The notes beneath the pieces were generated by a model that was not told the origin of the DNA, ran no database searches, and saw only the letters and a list, made by a program, of their open reading frames with translations. From the NCBI RefSeq assembly GCF_002939185.1, contig NZ_POVL01000010.1, forward strand, positions 39,671 to 103,670: a stretch of 64,000 bases of DNA, given 5' to 3'. The DNA is from Enterobacter sichuanensis (GTDB taxonomy: Bacteria; Pseudomonadota; Gammaproteobacteria; Enterobacterales; Enterobacteriaceae). This document shows positions 26,984 to 39,497 of this stretch, in pieces. Numbering within the stretch: position 1 is the first letter of the stretch; every line of letters starts with the position of its first letter. A program made the position numbers and the translations under genes.

Positions 26984-27808
26984 TTAATCGATGGTACGCA
27001 GCAACTCATTGATGCCGACTTTACCGCGGGTTTTCGCATCCACTTTCTTCACGATAACCGCACAGTACAGGCTGTATTTACCATCTTTAGACGGCAGGTT
27101 GCCGGAGACCACCACAGAGCCTGCCGGAACGCGGCCGTAATGCACTTCGCCGGTTTCGCGGTCGTAAATACGGGTGCTCTGACCGATGTAAACACCCATG
27201 GAGATCACGGAGCCTTCTTCAACGATCACGCCTTCTACTACTTCAGAACGCGCGCCGATGAAGCAGTTGTCTTCGATGATGGTCGGGTTAGCCTGCAGTG
27301 GCTCCAGAACACCACCAATGCCCACGCCGCCGGACAGGTGAACGTTTTTACCGATCTGCGCGCAGGAACCGACCGTCGCCCAGGTGTCTACCATCGTACC
27401 TTCGTCAACGTAGGCACCGATGTTCACGTAGGATGGCATCAGCACGGTATTGCGTGCGATGAATGCCCCCTGACGTACCGCCGCTGGCGGTACCACGCGG
27501 AAGCCTTCTTTCTGGAAACGTGCTTCGTCGTAGTCAGCGAATTTCATCGGCACTTTATCGAAGTAGCGGCTTTCAGCTCCGTCGATAACCTGGTTATCGT
27601 TGATACGGAAAGAGAGCAGCACGGCTTTTTTCAGCCATTGATGAGTGACCCACTGACCGTCGATTTTTTCTGCCACGCGCAGGGCGCCGGAATCCAGCAG
27701 GGAAATCACCTGGTTTACCGCTTCACGGGTCACGGTATCCACATTTGCCGGGGTAATCTCGGCGCGACGCTCAAAGGCGGACTCAATAACGTTCTGTAAC
27801 TGCTGCAT
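26984..27808 (-). CDS. dapD: dapD, tetrahydrodipicolinate N-succinyltransferase
   Basis: Succinylates tetrahydrodipicolinate with succinyl-CoA in the lysine and meso-diaminopimelate pathway. The 274 residues equal the E. coli length. The central left-handed beta-helix is visible as hexapeptide repeats from about residue 105 to 235 ([45 protein letters not shown]). ATG at 27808-27806. It lies 32 bases downstream of glnD on the same strand, as in E. coli. Confidence 0.98.
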   Translation of the reverse strand: MQQLQNVIESAFERRAEITPANVDTVTREAVNQVISLLDSGALRVAEKIDGQWVTHQWLKKAVLLSFRINDNQVIDGAESRYFDKVPMKFADYDEARFQKEGFRVVPPAAVRQGAFIARNTVLMPSYVNIGAYVDEGTMVDTWATVGSCAQIGKNVHLSGGVGIGGVLEPLQANPTIIEDNCFIGARSEVVEGVIVEEGSVISMGVYIGQSTRIYDRETGEVHYGRVPAGSVVVSGNLPSKDGKYSLYCAVIVKKVDAKTRGKVGINELLRTID

Positions 27809-27840
27809 GGTTTACTCTTTCCATTTCACTAAAAAACACG

Positions 27841-30578
<2,738 letters not shown>

Positions 30579-30579
30579 A

Positions 30580-31374
30580 TCATTCATCGTGCGTCAGTAT
30601 CGCCGGGATGGTGTCATCCTTGCGCAACGTCATAATTTCGCAGCCGTTGTCTGTTACCACAATAGTATGCTCGTACTGTGCAGACAAGCTTCTGTCTTTG
30701 GTTTTCACCGTCCAGCCGTCTTTCATGGTACGGATGCGGTAATCACCGGCGTTGACCATCGGTTCGATGGTAAAGGTCATCCCTTTTTGCAGCACTACGC
30801 CGCCGTCATCCGCATCATAATGCAGAACCTGCGGCTCTTCATGGAAGACGCGACCAATGCCGTGCCCGCAGTATTCACGCACCACGGAGAAACCTTCTGC
30901 CTCGACAAATTTCTGAATTGCCGCACCGATGGTACGCAGGCGAATGCCCGGTTTCACCATTTTCAGCGCCAGGTAGAGGCTCTCTTGCGTCACTTTGCAC
31001 AGACGCTCGCCAAGAATCGTTGGCTTGCCCACGATGAACATTTTTGAAGTGTCACCGTGGTAGTCATCTTTGATAACGGTGACGTCGATGTTGACGATGT
31101 CGCCATCTTTCAGCAGTTTTTCGTCGTCCGGGATACCGTGGCACACCACTTCATTAATGGAGATGCAGACGGATTTCGGGAAACCGTGGTAGCCGAGGCA
31201 GGCGGAAACCGCGTGCTGCTCGTTCACGATATAGTCATTACAGATGCGGTCCAATTCACCGGTGCTGACGCCCGGCTTCACGAACGGCTCGATCATTTCC
31301 AGCACTTCCGCGGCCAGACGACCGGCGACGCGCATCTTTTCAATTTCTTCAGGGGTCTTAATAGAGATAGCCAT
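30580..31374 (-). CDS. map: map, methionine aminopeptidase
   Basis: Removes the initiator methionine from nascent proteins; essential metalloenzyme. The 264 residues equal E. coli MetAP. Metal ligands are recognisable in NIDVTVIKDDYHGDTSKMF (two Asp), GHGIGRVFHEEP (His), FTIEPM (Glu) and SAQYEHTIVV (Glu). ATG at 31374-31372. It is divergent from rpsB, the usual order in E. coli, across a 321-base gap that holds the rpsB promoter and leader. Confidence 0.98.
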   Translation of the reverse strand: MAISIKTPEEIEKMRVAGRLAAEVLEMIEPFVKPGVSTGELDRICNDYIVNEQHAVSACLGYHGFPKSVCISINEVVCHGIPDDEKLLKDGDIVNIDVTVIKDDYHGDTSKMFIVGKPTILGERLCKVTQESLYLALKMVKPGIRLRTIGAAIQKFVEAEGFSVVREYCGHGIGRVFHEEPQVLHYDADDGGVVLQKGMTFTIEPMVNAGDYRIRTMKDGWTVKTKDRSLSAQYEHTIVVTDNGCEIMTLRKDDTIPAILTHDE

Positions 31375-31455
31375 GTAATCTGTCCATCGGTGTCGATTTT
31401 TTCGACAATACTAGTCTAAGTGTTGTCAATGGTATCAGTCAGGCACACCCCGTGC

Positions 31456-31474
31456 CAAATTGAGAATCATTAAC
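31456..31474 (+). promoter_or_regulatory. Fur-box-like 19-mer between map and rpsB
   Basis: The sequence CAAATTGAGAATCATTAAC matches 14 of 19 positions of GATAATGATAATCATTATC, including AATCATTA in one block, a better match than the fhuA box (12 of 19). It lies 22 bases upstream of the rpsB -35 and overlaps a possible map -35 (TTGGCA on the minus strand, 31458-31453). Iron control of either gene is not expected, so this may be a chance A/T-rich match or part of an UP element. Confidence 0.3.
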
Positions 31475-31495
31475 AGCACACTCCGCCAACAACTG

Positions 31496-31531
31496 TTGGT
31501 TTATGGCGGCGTTTTGTGGTATAAAGCGCGC
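31496..31531 (+). promoter_or_regulatory. rpsB promoter with extended -10 and GC-rich discriminator
   Basis: A -35 TTGGTT (31496-31501), an 18-base spacer and a -10 TATAAA (31520-31525) preceded by TGG (31517-31519), an extended -10. GCGCGCC follows directly, a GC-rich discriminator typical of promoters repressed by ppGpp and DksA. This agrees with stringent control of ribosomal protein genes. Confidence 0.75.
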
Positions 31532-32421
<890 letters not shown>

Positions 32422-32456
32422 TAAGGTTTTACCCCTTATTAGTACCGTGTATGAAT

Positions 32457-32482
32457 AGGGGCCCATTACCGGCCCCTTTTTT
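32457..32482 (+). terminator. rpsB-tsf intercistronic terminator
   Basis: AGGGGCC, a 7-base loop and GGCCCCT form a 7-bp stem followed by six T. A second hairpin, AATAAGG/CCTTATT (32420-32440), lies just upstream. Together they probably reduce read-through into tsf, as known for the E. coli operon. Confidence 0.8.
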
Positions 32483-32538
32483 CAATTTACACTGTTTGGC
32501 CTCCGGCCGGGCAGTTCACATCTCCCGAGGATTTAAGA

Positions 32539-33390
32539 ATGGCTGAAATTACCGCATCCCTGGTAAAAGAGCTGCGCGAGCGTACTGGCGCAGGCATGAT
32601 GGATTGCAAAAAAGCGCTGACTGAAGCGAACGGCGACATCGAGCTGGCAATCGAAAACATGCGTAAATCCGGTGCGATCAAAGCAGCTAAAAAAGCAGGC
32701 AACGTTGCTGCTGACGGCGTGATCATCACTAAGATCGACGGCAACTACGGTATCATTCTGGAAGTTAACTGCCAGACTGACTTCGTGGCTAAAGATGGTG
32801 GTTTCCAGGCATTTGCTAACAAAGTTCTGGACGCTGCTGTTGCAGGCAAAATCACTGACGTTGAAGTTCTGAAAGCACAGTTCGAAGAAGAGCGTGTTGC
32901 GCTGGTTGCTAAAATCGGTGAGAACATCAACATCCGTCGCGTTGCTTCTCTGGAAGGCGACGTTCTGGGCTCTTACCAGCACGGTGCACGTATCGGTGTT
33001 CTGGTTGCGGCTAAAGGCGCTGACGAAGAGCTGGTTAAACAGCTGGCTATGCACATCGCTGCAAGCAAACCAGAATTCGTTAAGCCAGAAGACGTGTCTG
33101 CTGAAGTGGTAGAAAAAGAGTACCAGGTTCAGCTGGACATCGCGATGCAGTCTGGTAAACCAAAAGAAATCGCAGAGAAAATGGTTGAAGGCCGCATGAA
33201 GAAATTCACCGGCGAAGTTTCTCTGACTGGCCAGCCATTCGTTATGGATCCAAGCAAGTCTGTTGCTCAGCTGCTGAAAGAGCACAACGCTGACGTGACT
33301 GGCTTCATCCGCTTCGAAGTGGGCGAAGGCATCGAGAAAGTTGAGACTGACTTCGCAGCAGAAGTTGCTGCAATGTCCAAGCAGTCTTAA
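32539..33390 (+). CDS. tsf: tsf, elongation factor Ts
   Basis: Guanine nucleotide exchange factor for EF-Tu. The 283 residues match E. coli EF-Ts: N-terminal UBA-like module ([27 protein letters not shown]) with both family signatures, the core exchange region containing [12 protein letters not shown] (TDFV contacts EF-Tu), a coiled-coil and a C-terminal helix. ATG at 32539 follows CCGAGG. Strong codon bias agrees with high expression. A terminator follows. Confidence 0.99.
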   Translation: MAEITASLVKELRERTGAGMMDCKKALTEANGDIELAIENMRKSGAIKAAKKAGNVAADGVIITKIDGNYGIILEVNCQTDFVAKDGGFQAFANKVLDAAVAGKITDVEVLKAQFEEERVALVAKIGENINIRRVASLEGDVLGSYQHGARIGVLVAAKGADEELVKQLAMHIAASKPEFVKPEDVSAEVVEKEYQVQLDIAMQSGKPKEIAEKMVEGRMKKFTGEVSLTGQPFVMDPSKSVAQLLKEHNADVTGFIRFEVGEGIEKVETDFAAEVAAMSKQS

Positions 33391-33402
33391 TGATTGAAAA
33401 GG

Positions 33403-33427
33403 AGCCGCCTGAGGGCGGCTTCTTTTT
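33403..33427 (+). terminator. tsf intrinsic terminator
   Basis: AGCCGCC, loop TGAG and GGCGGCT form a 7-bp GC-rich stem followed by TCTTTTT, starting 12 bases after the tsf stop. Confidence 0.92.
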
Positions 33428-33541
33428 GTCACCCGTCAGACGAAAATCAGACAGGATCCCGTATCGCTGTGCTGATATGCGACATACTATGTCGCCAGAA
33501 TTAACCCCCATCTTAATCGTTGACAGTCTCAGGAAAGAAAC

Positions 33542-34267
33542 ATGGCTACCAATGCAAAACCCGTGTACAAACGCATTCTGCTTAAGCTGAGTGGCGAAGC
33601 ACTGCAGGGATCGGAAGGCTTCGGTATTGATGCAAGCATCCTTGATCGCATGGCACAGGAAATCAAAGAACTGGTCGAACTGGGTATCCAGGTTGGCGTG
33701 GTCATTGGCGGTGGCAACCTCTTCCGTGGTGCTGGTCTGGCGAAAGCGGGGATGAACCGCGTTGTAGGCGACCACATGGGTATGCTGGCAACCGTCATGA
33801 ATGGTCTGGCAATGCGTGATGCGCTGCATCGTGCCTATGTGAATGCCCGCCTGATGTCCGCGATTCCACTGAATGGCGTGTGCGATAATTACAGCTGGGC
33901 AGAAGCCATCAGCCTGCTGCGCAACAACCGCGTGGTGATCCTCTCCGCCGGTACGGGTAACCCGTTCTTTACGACCGATTCCGCTGCCTGCCTGCGCGGT
34001 ATCGAGATTGAAGCCGATGTGGTACTGAAAGCGACCAAAGTCGATGGCGTGTTTACTGCCGACCCGGCAAAAGATCCTTCTGCCACCATGTACGATCAGC
34101 TGAGCTACAGCGAAGTACTGGAAAAAGAGCTGAAAGTGATGGATCTTGCCGCCTTCACGCTGGCTCGCGACCACAAACTGCCGATCCGTGTCTTCAACAT
34201 GAACAAACCTGGCGCACTGCGTCGCGTGGTCATGGGTGAAAAAGAAGGCACTTTGATCACGGAATAA
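33542..34267 (+). CDS. pyrH: pyrH, UMP kinase
   Basis: Phosphorylates UMP to UDP; hexameric enzyme of the amino acid kinase fold, activated by GTP and inhibited by UTP. The 241 residues include [11 protein letters not shown] at the ATP site, [23 protein letters not shown] and the kinase-type loop [17 protein letters not shown] at 33542 follows AGGAAAGAAAC. It lies between terminators of tsf and the frr leader, so it has its own promoter within 33428-33541; I did not find a convincing one. Confidence 0.98.
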   Translation: MATNAKPVYKRILLKLSGEALQGSEGFGIDASILDRMAQEIKELVELGIQVGVVIGGGNLFRGAGLAKAGMNRVVGDHMGMLATVMNGLAMRDALHRAYVNARLMSAIPLNGVCDNYSWAEAISLLRNNRVVILSAGTGNPFFTTDSAACLRGIEIEADVVLKATKVDGVFTADPAKDPSATMYDQLSYSEVLEKELKVMDLAAFTLARDHKLPIRVFNMNKPGALRRVVMGEKEGTLITE

Positions 34268-34434
34268 TTTCCGTTGACGATAAATACAGGTAAGATTCCG
34301 CTTTATTTTGTAGTGGTATCTTACCCGGACGCGCCTTTGGCGTTGTCATGAATTAAACGCGACTATACTTAGCACACCTGTAGCGCTGTGCTGGCGGATA
34401 GTCTGCCTGAGACAAGTTTTCAAGGATTCGTAAC

Positions 34435-34992
34435 GTGATTAACGACATCAGAAAAGATGCTGAAGTACGCATGGAAAAATGCGTAGAAGCGTTCAAAACC
34501 CAAATCAGCAAAATCCGTACTGGCCGTGCTTCCCCAAGCCTGCTGGATGGCATCATCGTAGAGTACTACGGTACGCCAACCCCGCTGCGCCAGCTGGCGA
34601 GCGTTACCGTAGAAGATACCCGTACGCTGAAAATCAACGTATTCGATCGTTCTATGGGCCCGGCGGTTGAGAAAGCGATTATGGCGTCTGACCTCGGTCT
34701 GAACCCAAGCTCTGCAGGCGCTGACATCCGCGTTCCGCTGCCTCCGCTGACCGAAGAGCGTCGTAAAGACCTGATCAAAGTGGTGCGTGGTGAAGCTGAG
34801 CAGGGTCGTGTTTCCGTCCGTAACGTGCGTCGCGACGCTAACGATAAAGTTAAAGCGCTGCTGAAAGAAAAAGAGATCAGTGAAGATGACGATCGTCGTT
34901 CCCAGGACGACATTCAGAAAATGACTGACGCTGCCATCAAGAAAATTGATGCGGCGCTGGCAGATAAAGAAGCGGAACTGATGCAGTTCTGA
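34435..34992 (+). CDS. frr: frr, ribosome recycling factor
   Basis: Splits post-termination ribosomes with EF-G. The 185 residues show the conserved [13 protein letters not shown] and the long three-helix-bundle segments ([19 protein letters not shown]). The start is GTG at 34435, preceded by CAAGGA at normal distance; E. coli frr also begins with GTG. A 167-base gap to pyrH suggests a separate promoter. Confidence 0.98.
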   Translation: MINDIRKDAEVRMEKCVEAFKTQISKIRTGRASPSLLDGIIVEYYGTPTPLRQLASVTVEDTRTLKINVFDRSMGPAVEKAIMASDLGLNPSSAGADIRVPLPPLTEERRKDLIKVVRGEAEQGRVSVRNVRRDANDKVKALLKEKEISEDDDRRSQDDIQKMTDAAIKKIDAALADKEAELMQF

Positions 34993-35010
34993 TTTCTGTC
35001 GTACACTGAT

Positions 35011-35059
35011 AAACGCCGTTCAGAGGGACTTCGGGTCTTGCTGGCGGCGTTTTGCTTTT
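35011..35059 (+). terminator. terminator-like hairpin after frr
   Basis: AAACGCCG (35011-35018) pairs with CGGCGTTT (35045-35052) around a 26-base loop, followed by TGCTTTTA. The long loop and imperfect T tract suggest partial termination; dxr begins at 35088. Confidence 0.55.
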
Positions 35060-35087
35060 ATCTGGTCTAACTTTTTTCGGGCATCTC

Positions 35088-36287
35088 ATGAAGCATTTAA
35101 CTCTCCTCGGCTCAACCGGATCTATTGGTTGCAGCACTCTCGACGTTGTTCGCCATAATCCTGAACTTTACACCGTGACAGCACTGGTGGCCGGTAAGAA
35201 TGTGCAGCGAATGGTCGAGCAGTGTCTGGAGTTTACGCCCCGTTATGCGGTGATGGATGATGAAGAGAGTGCCCGCCAGGTAAAGGCACTGCTGCAGGAG
35301 AAGGGCGGTCGTACCGAGGTCCTGAGCGGCCAACAGGCCGCCTGCGAGATGGCTGCGCTGGGTGATGTTGATCAGGTCATGGCGGCCATTGTCGGTGCGG
35401 CCGGACTGCTGCCGACGCTTGCCGCGATTGATTCCGGTAAAGACGTTTTGCTGGCCAATAAAGAGTCGCTGGTCACCTGCGGACGCCTGTTTATGGACGC
35501 GGTGAAGCAGCGCGGCGCGCGTCTTTTGCCCGTAGACAGCGAGCACAACGCGATTTTTCAGAGTTTACCGCAACCTTTTCAACAGAACCTGGGGTACGCT
35601 GACCTTGAGCAGAATGGCGTGGTATCTATTCTGCTTACCGGGTCTGGTGGCCCGTTCCGTGAAACGCCACTGTCTGAACTGCGTGCAATGACGCCGGATC
35701 AGGCGTGCCGCCATCCGAACTGGTCGATGGGGCGTAAAATCTCCGTTGACTCTGCCACCATGATGAACAAAGGTCTGGAATACATTGAAGCGCGCTGGCT
35801 GTTTAATGCGTCAGCGAAACAGATGGAAGTACTGATTCACCCGCAATCGGTGATTCACTCGATGGTACGTTATCAGGATGGCAGCGTGCTGGCCCAGTTG
35901 GGCGAGCCGGATATGCGTACGCCTATCGCACATTCCATGGCGTGGCCGAATCGGGTGAAATCCGGCGTGAAGCCGCTTGATTTCTGCAAGCTAAGTTCCC
36001 TGACATTCAGTGAACCAGACTATGACCGCTATCCTTGTCTGAAGCTTGCGATGAATGCCTTTGACCAGGGGCAGGCGGCGACGACGGCACTGAACGCAGC
36101 CAATGAAATTACTGTTGAAGCATTTCTGAATCAGCAGATCCGTTTTACCGATATCGCGTCGTTAAATTTATCGGTACTGGAGAAGATGGATTTGCGCGAA
36201 CCACAAAGCGTGGAAGAGGTGCTGGCGGTGGATACAGCTGCACGTGATATTGCGCGCCACCAGGTGACACGTCTCGCAAGCTGGTGA
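35088..36287 (+). CDS. dxr: dxr (ispC), 1-deoxy-D-xylulose 5-phosphate reductoisomerase
   Basis: Converts DXP to MEP with NADPH, first committed step of the non-mevalonate isoprenoid pathway. The 399 residues are one more than in E. coli. The NADPH site LLGSTGSIG lies at residues 5-13, [12 protein letters not shown] carries metal ligands, and the [23 protein letters not shown] segment (here starting WSMGRKI) is conserved. ATG at 35088 is set by homology; an in-frame upstream start would lie within the frr hairpin. Its product pathway feeds UppS, two genes on. Confidence 0.97.
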   Translation: MKHLTLLGSTGSIGCSTLDVVRHNPELYTVTALVAGKNVQRMVEQCLEFTPRYAVMDDEESARQVKALLQEKGGRTEVLSGQQAACEMAALGDVDQVMAAIVGAAGLLPTLAAIDSGKDVLLANKESLVTCGRLFMDAVKQRGARLLPVDSEHNAIFQSLPQPFQQNLGYADLEQNGVVSILLTGSGGPFRETPLSELRAMTPDQACRHPNWSMGRKISVDSATMMNKGLEYIEARWLFNASAKQMEVLIHPQSVIHSMVRYQDGSVLAQLGEPDMRTPIAHSMAWPNRVKSGVKPLDFCKLSSLTFSEPDYDRYPCLKLAMNAFDQGQAATTALNAANEITVEAFLNQQIRFTDIASLNLSVLEKMDLREPQSVEEVLAVDTAARDIARHQVTRLASW

Positions 36288-36386
36288 TAAAGCAAGCACT
36301 AGTCGTCGTGCTATTTGTTAGCGTTGGGCTTCAGTGATATAGTCTGCGCCACCTGATCGCAGGTATTTGACTTTAAGTGGTCAGGT

Positions 36387-36412
36387 AAGCCGTGGTTTGA
36401 CACGGCTTTTTT
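36387..36412 (+). terminator. dxr intrinsic terminator
   Basis: AAGCCGTG (36387-36394), a 6-base loop and CACGGCTT (36401-36408) with six T form a good terminator about 100 bases after the dxr stop and 60 before uppS. Confidence 0.85.
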
Positions 36413-36473
36413 ATGTATAGGCTTCAGTATTCCTGAGTACCGTTAAATCCTTTTCAGGGACAAAAAACGCGTT

Positions 36474-37232
36474 ATGTTGTCTGCGAATCAACCAATAAGC
36501 GAAAACTTGCCAGCTCATGGCTGCCGTCATGTAGCAATCATTATGGATGGCAATGGCCGCTGGGCGAAAAGACAAGGGAAGATACGAGCCTTTGGGCATA
36601 AAGCTGGGGCGAAATCGGTTCGCCGCGCCGTTTCTTTTGCCGCCAATAACGGCATTGATGCGTTAACGCTCTATGCTTTTAGCAGTGAAAACTGGAATCG
36701 ACCGCAGCAGGAAGTGACCGCGTTGATGGAATTGTTTGTGTGGGCGCTAGACAGCGAAGTAAAAAGCCTGCACCGCCACAATGTCCGCCTGCGTATCATT
36801 GGCGATACCAGTCGTTTTAACTCACGTTTGCAGGAACGAATTCGTAAGGCTGAAGCGCTGACTGAAAATAATACCGGTCTGACGCTGAATATTGCGGCGA
36901 ATTACGGCGGACGCTGGGATATTATCCAGGGCGTTCGGCAACTGGCCGAGCAGGTTCAGGAAGGGCTGTTGAGACCCGACCAAATTGATGAAGAGGCGCT
37001 GAGCAAGCAAATCTGCATGAATGAACAGGCGCCTGTGGATTTGGTAATTAGGACAGGGGGAGAACATCGCATAAGTAACTTTTTGATATGGCAAATTGCC
37101 TATGCCGAACTTTACTTTACAGATGTTCTTTGGCCCGATTTTGATGAACAAGACTTTGAAGGTGCGCTGCATGCCTTTGCCAATCGAGAGCGTCGTTTCG
37201 GCGGCACCGAGCCTGGTGGCGACAAAGCCTGA
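36474..37232 (+). CDS. uppS: uppS (ispU), undecaprenyl diphosphate synthase
   Basis: Cis-prenyltransferase that makes the C55 carrier for peptidoglycan and O-antigen. The 252 residues carry the Mg-binding Asp25 in AIIMDGNGRWAK, the FSSENWNRP loop, and the C-terminal RTGGEHRISNFLIWQIAYAE (written here in part) and FGGTEPGGD. ATG at 36474 is used; the nearest purine-rich site, AGGGA, lies unusually far upstream (about 15 bases), as also remembered for E. coli. First gene of the run uppS-cdsA-rseP-bamA. Confidence 0.97.
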   Translation: MLSANQPISENLPAHGCRHVAIIMDGNGRWAKRQGKIRAFGHKAGAKSVRRAVSFAANNGIDALTLYAFSSENWNRPQQEVTALMELFVWALDSEVKSLHRHNVRLRIIGDTSRFNSRLQERIRKAEALTENNTGLTLNIAANYGGRWDIIQGVRQLAEQVQEGLLRPDQIDEEALSKQICMNEQAPVDLVIRTGGEHRISNFLIWQIAYAELYFTDVLWPDFDEQDFEGALHAFANRERRFGGTEPGGDKA

Positions 37233-37244
37233 TGGGGGTAGCTT

Positions 37245-38102
37245 TTGCTGAAGTATCGCCTGATTTCCGCTTTTGTATTAATACCCATTGTCATTGCGGC
37301 GCTGTTTTTACTGCCCCCAGTGGGATTCGCTATTGTTACGCTGGTGGTGTGCATGCTCGCCGCGTGGGAATGGGGACAGTTTAGCGGCTTTACTTCGCGC
37401 AGTCAGCGAGTATGGCTTGCGGTACTCTGTGGCTTCATTCTGGCCATAATGCTGTTTACGTTGCCTGAATATCACCATGATATCCATCAACCGCTGGTTG
37501 CTGGCTCCTTGTGGATATCCCTGGCCTGGTGGGTTGCAGCGCTACTGCTGGTGCTGTTTTATCCTGGCTCTGCGGCGCTATGGCGTAATTCAAAAGTGCT
37601 GCGACTGATTTTCGGCTTGCTCACCATTATTCCCTTCTTCTGGGGGATGGTCGCGCTGCGCGCCTGGCACTACGACGAAAATCACTACAGCGGTGCGATC
37701 TGGCTGCTTTATGTGATGATTCTCGTCTGGGGGGCTGACTCCGGGGCCTATATGTTTGGTAAACTGTTTGGCAAACATAAACTGGCGCCGAAGGTTTCTC
37801 CGGGCAAAACCTGGCAAGGCTTCATCGGCGGCTTGTTTACGGCAGCAATTATCTCCTGGGGCTACGGCGTCTGGGCGAATCTGGAAGTGGCACCGTCAAT
37901 ACTGCTGGTGTGCTCGATTTTTGCTGCGCTTGCCTCGGTGCTCGGTGATTTAACCGAAAGTATGTTCAAGCGTGAAGCAGGGATTAAGGACAGCGGACAC
38001 CTGATTCCAGGGCATGGCGGTATACTGGATCGCATTGATAGCCTGACAGCGGCTGTTCCAGTGTTTGCTTGCTTGCTTTTACTGGTATTCGGGACGATTT
38101 AA
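37245..38102 (+). CDS. cdsA: cdsA, phosphatidate cytidylyltransferase
   Basis: Makes CDP-diacylglycerol from phosphatidic acid and CTP, the precursor of all phospholipids. The 285 residues form a polytopic membrane protein with the PROSITE-type signature near the C-terminus: [20 protein letters not shown] followed by GILDRIDS. The start is TTG at 37245, preceded by GGGGG, as in E. coli; no ATG is available nearby. It lies 12 bases after uppS and 11 before rseP, indicating one operon. Confidence 0.96.
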   Translation: MLKYRLISAFVLIPIVIAALFLLPPVGFAIVTLVVCMLAAWEWGQFSGFTSRSQRVWLAVLCGFILAIMLFTLPEYHHDIHQPLVAGSLWISLAWWVAALLLVLFYPGSAALWRNSKVLRLIFGLLTIIPFFWGMVALRAWHYDENHYSGAIWLLYVMILVWGADSGAYMFGKLFGKHKLAPKVSPGKTWQGFIGGLFTAAIISWGYGVWANLEVAPSILLVCSIFAALASVLGDLTESMFKREAGIKDSGHLIPGHGGILDRIDSLTAAVPVFACLLLLVFGTI

Positions 38103-38113
38103 CGGAAGGTTTT

Positions 38114-39466
38114 ATGCTGAGCATTCTCTGGAATCTGGCGGCGTTCATTGTTGCACTGGGTGTGCTGATTACCGTGCATGAATTTGGCCATTTCTGGGTT
38201 GCTCGCCGTTGTGGTGTGCGGGTAGAGCGGTTTTCCATCGGTTTTGGCAAATCGCTCTGGACGCGCACCGACCGTCACGGTACGGAATTTGTCATCGCCC
38301 TCATCCCGCTGGGCGGTTACGTCAAAATGCTCGACGAACGCGTTGAGCCTGTCGCCCCTGAGCTGCGACACAGCGCCTTCAACAATAAAACAGTTGGACA
38401 ACGCGCCGCCATCATTGCTGCCGGACCGGTAGCTAACTTCATCTTTGCTGTTTTCGCTTACTGGCTGGTGTTTATCATCGGCGTCCCCGGCGTGCGTCCG
38501 GTAGTGGGTGAAATAGCGCCCAACTCCATCGCGGCGAGTGCGCAAATTACATCCGGGATGGAACTTAAAGCGATTGATGGCATCGAAACCCCTGATTGGG
38601 ATGCCGTGCGACTGCAGCTGGTAGCCAAAATTGGCGATCAGCAGACCACCATCAGCGTATCGCCGTTTGGTTCTGACACGCGCCAGGACAAAGTGCTCGA
38701 TTTACGTCACTGGCGTTTCGAGCCAGACAAAGAGGATCCCGTCGCTGCGCTGGGTATTCGTCCACGTGGTGCACAGATCGAGCCGGTGTTAGCCGAAGTA
38801 CAGGCAAATTCGGCCGCGAGCAAAGCAGGTTTGCAAGCAGGCGACAGGATCGTTAAAGTCGATGGTCAACCATTAACAGAGTGGATGACCTTTGTTACTC
38901 TGGTGCGCGATAATCCGGGAACGTCTCTCGCGCTGGAAGTTGAAAGGCAAGGCAGTCCGCTTTCGCTGACGCTGATCCCGGATACGAAGTCGGTCGGCAA
39001 AAAGGCAGAAGGGTTTGCAGGCGTAGTGCCAAAAGTGATCCCGCTGCCAGATGAGTACAAGACAATACGCCAGTATGGGCCGTTCAGTGCCATCCTTGAA
39101 GCCACGGATAAAACATGGCAATTGATGAAACTGACGGTCAACATGTTGGGGAAATTGATAACCGGTGACGTGAAACTGAACAACCTCAGTGGGCCAATTT
39201 CGATTGCCCAGGGGGCTGGGATGTCAGCGGAATTCGGGGTGATTTACTATCTCATGTTCCTCGCGCTCATTAGCGTGAACCTTGGGATAATCAACCTGTT
39301 CCCGCTTCCCGTTTTAGACGGGGGGCATCTGCTGTTTTTAGCGATTGAAAAGCTAAAAGGCGGACCGGTATCCGAGCGAGTTCAAGACTTTAGTTATCGC
39401 ATTGGCTCGATTTTGCTGGTGCTGTTAATGGGGCTTGCACTTTTCAATGATTTCTCTCGGTTGTAA
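38114..39466 (+). CDS. rseP: rseP, site-2 intramembrane protease of the sigma-E pathway
   Basis: Inner-membrane zinc metalloprotease that cleaves RseA after DegS to release sigma-E. The 450 residues have H22-E23-x-x-H26 in the first membrane helix, D402 in the LDGGH motif of a later helix, and tandem periplasmic PDZ domains (about 115-310). ATG at 38114 follows GGAAGG and gives the exact E. coli length. A sigma-E-type promoter motif lies inside it, upstream of bamA. Confidence 0.98.
   Translation: MLSILWNLAAFIVALGVLITVHEFGHFWVARRCGVRVERFSIGFGKSLWTRTDRHGTEFVIALIPLGGYVKMLDERVEPVAPELRHSAFNNKTVGQRAAIIAAGPVANFIFAVFAYWLVFIIGVPGVRPVVGEIAPNSIAASAQITSGMELKAIDGIETPDWDAVRLQLVAKIGDQQTTISVSPFGSDTRQDKVLDLRHWRFEPDKEDPVAALGIRPRGAQIEPVLAEVQANSAASKAGLQAGDRIVKVDGQPLTEWMTFVTLVRDNPGTSLALEVERQGSPLSLTLIPDTKSVGKKAEGFAGVVPKVIPLPDEYKTIRQYGPFSAILEATDKTWQLMKLTVNMLGKLITGDVKLNNLSGPISIAQGAGMSAEFGVIYYLMFLALISVNLGIINLFPLPVLDGGHLLFLAIEKLKGGPVSERVQDFSYRIGSILLVLLMGLALFNDFSRL
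38560..38587 (+). promoter_or_regulatory. sigma-E-type promoter motif inside rseP
   Basis: GGAACTT (38560-38566), exactly 16 bases, then TCGAA (38583-38587) fit the sigma-E consensus GGAACTT-N16-TCAAA with one mismatch in the -10. It lies within rseP, 911 bases upstream of bamA. A role in stress induction of bamA-skp-lpx is plausible, since that cluster belongs to the sigma-E regulon in E. coli, but the position here is an inference. Confidence 0.5.
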
Positions 39467-39497
39467 GAGAGTTAGTTAGGAAGAACGCATAATAACG

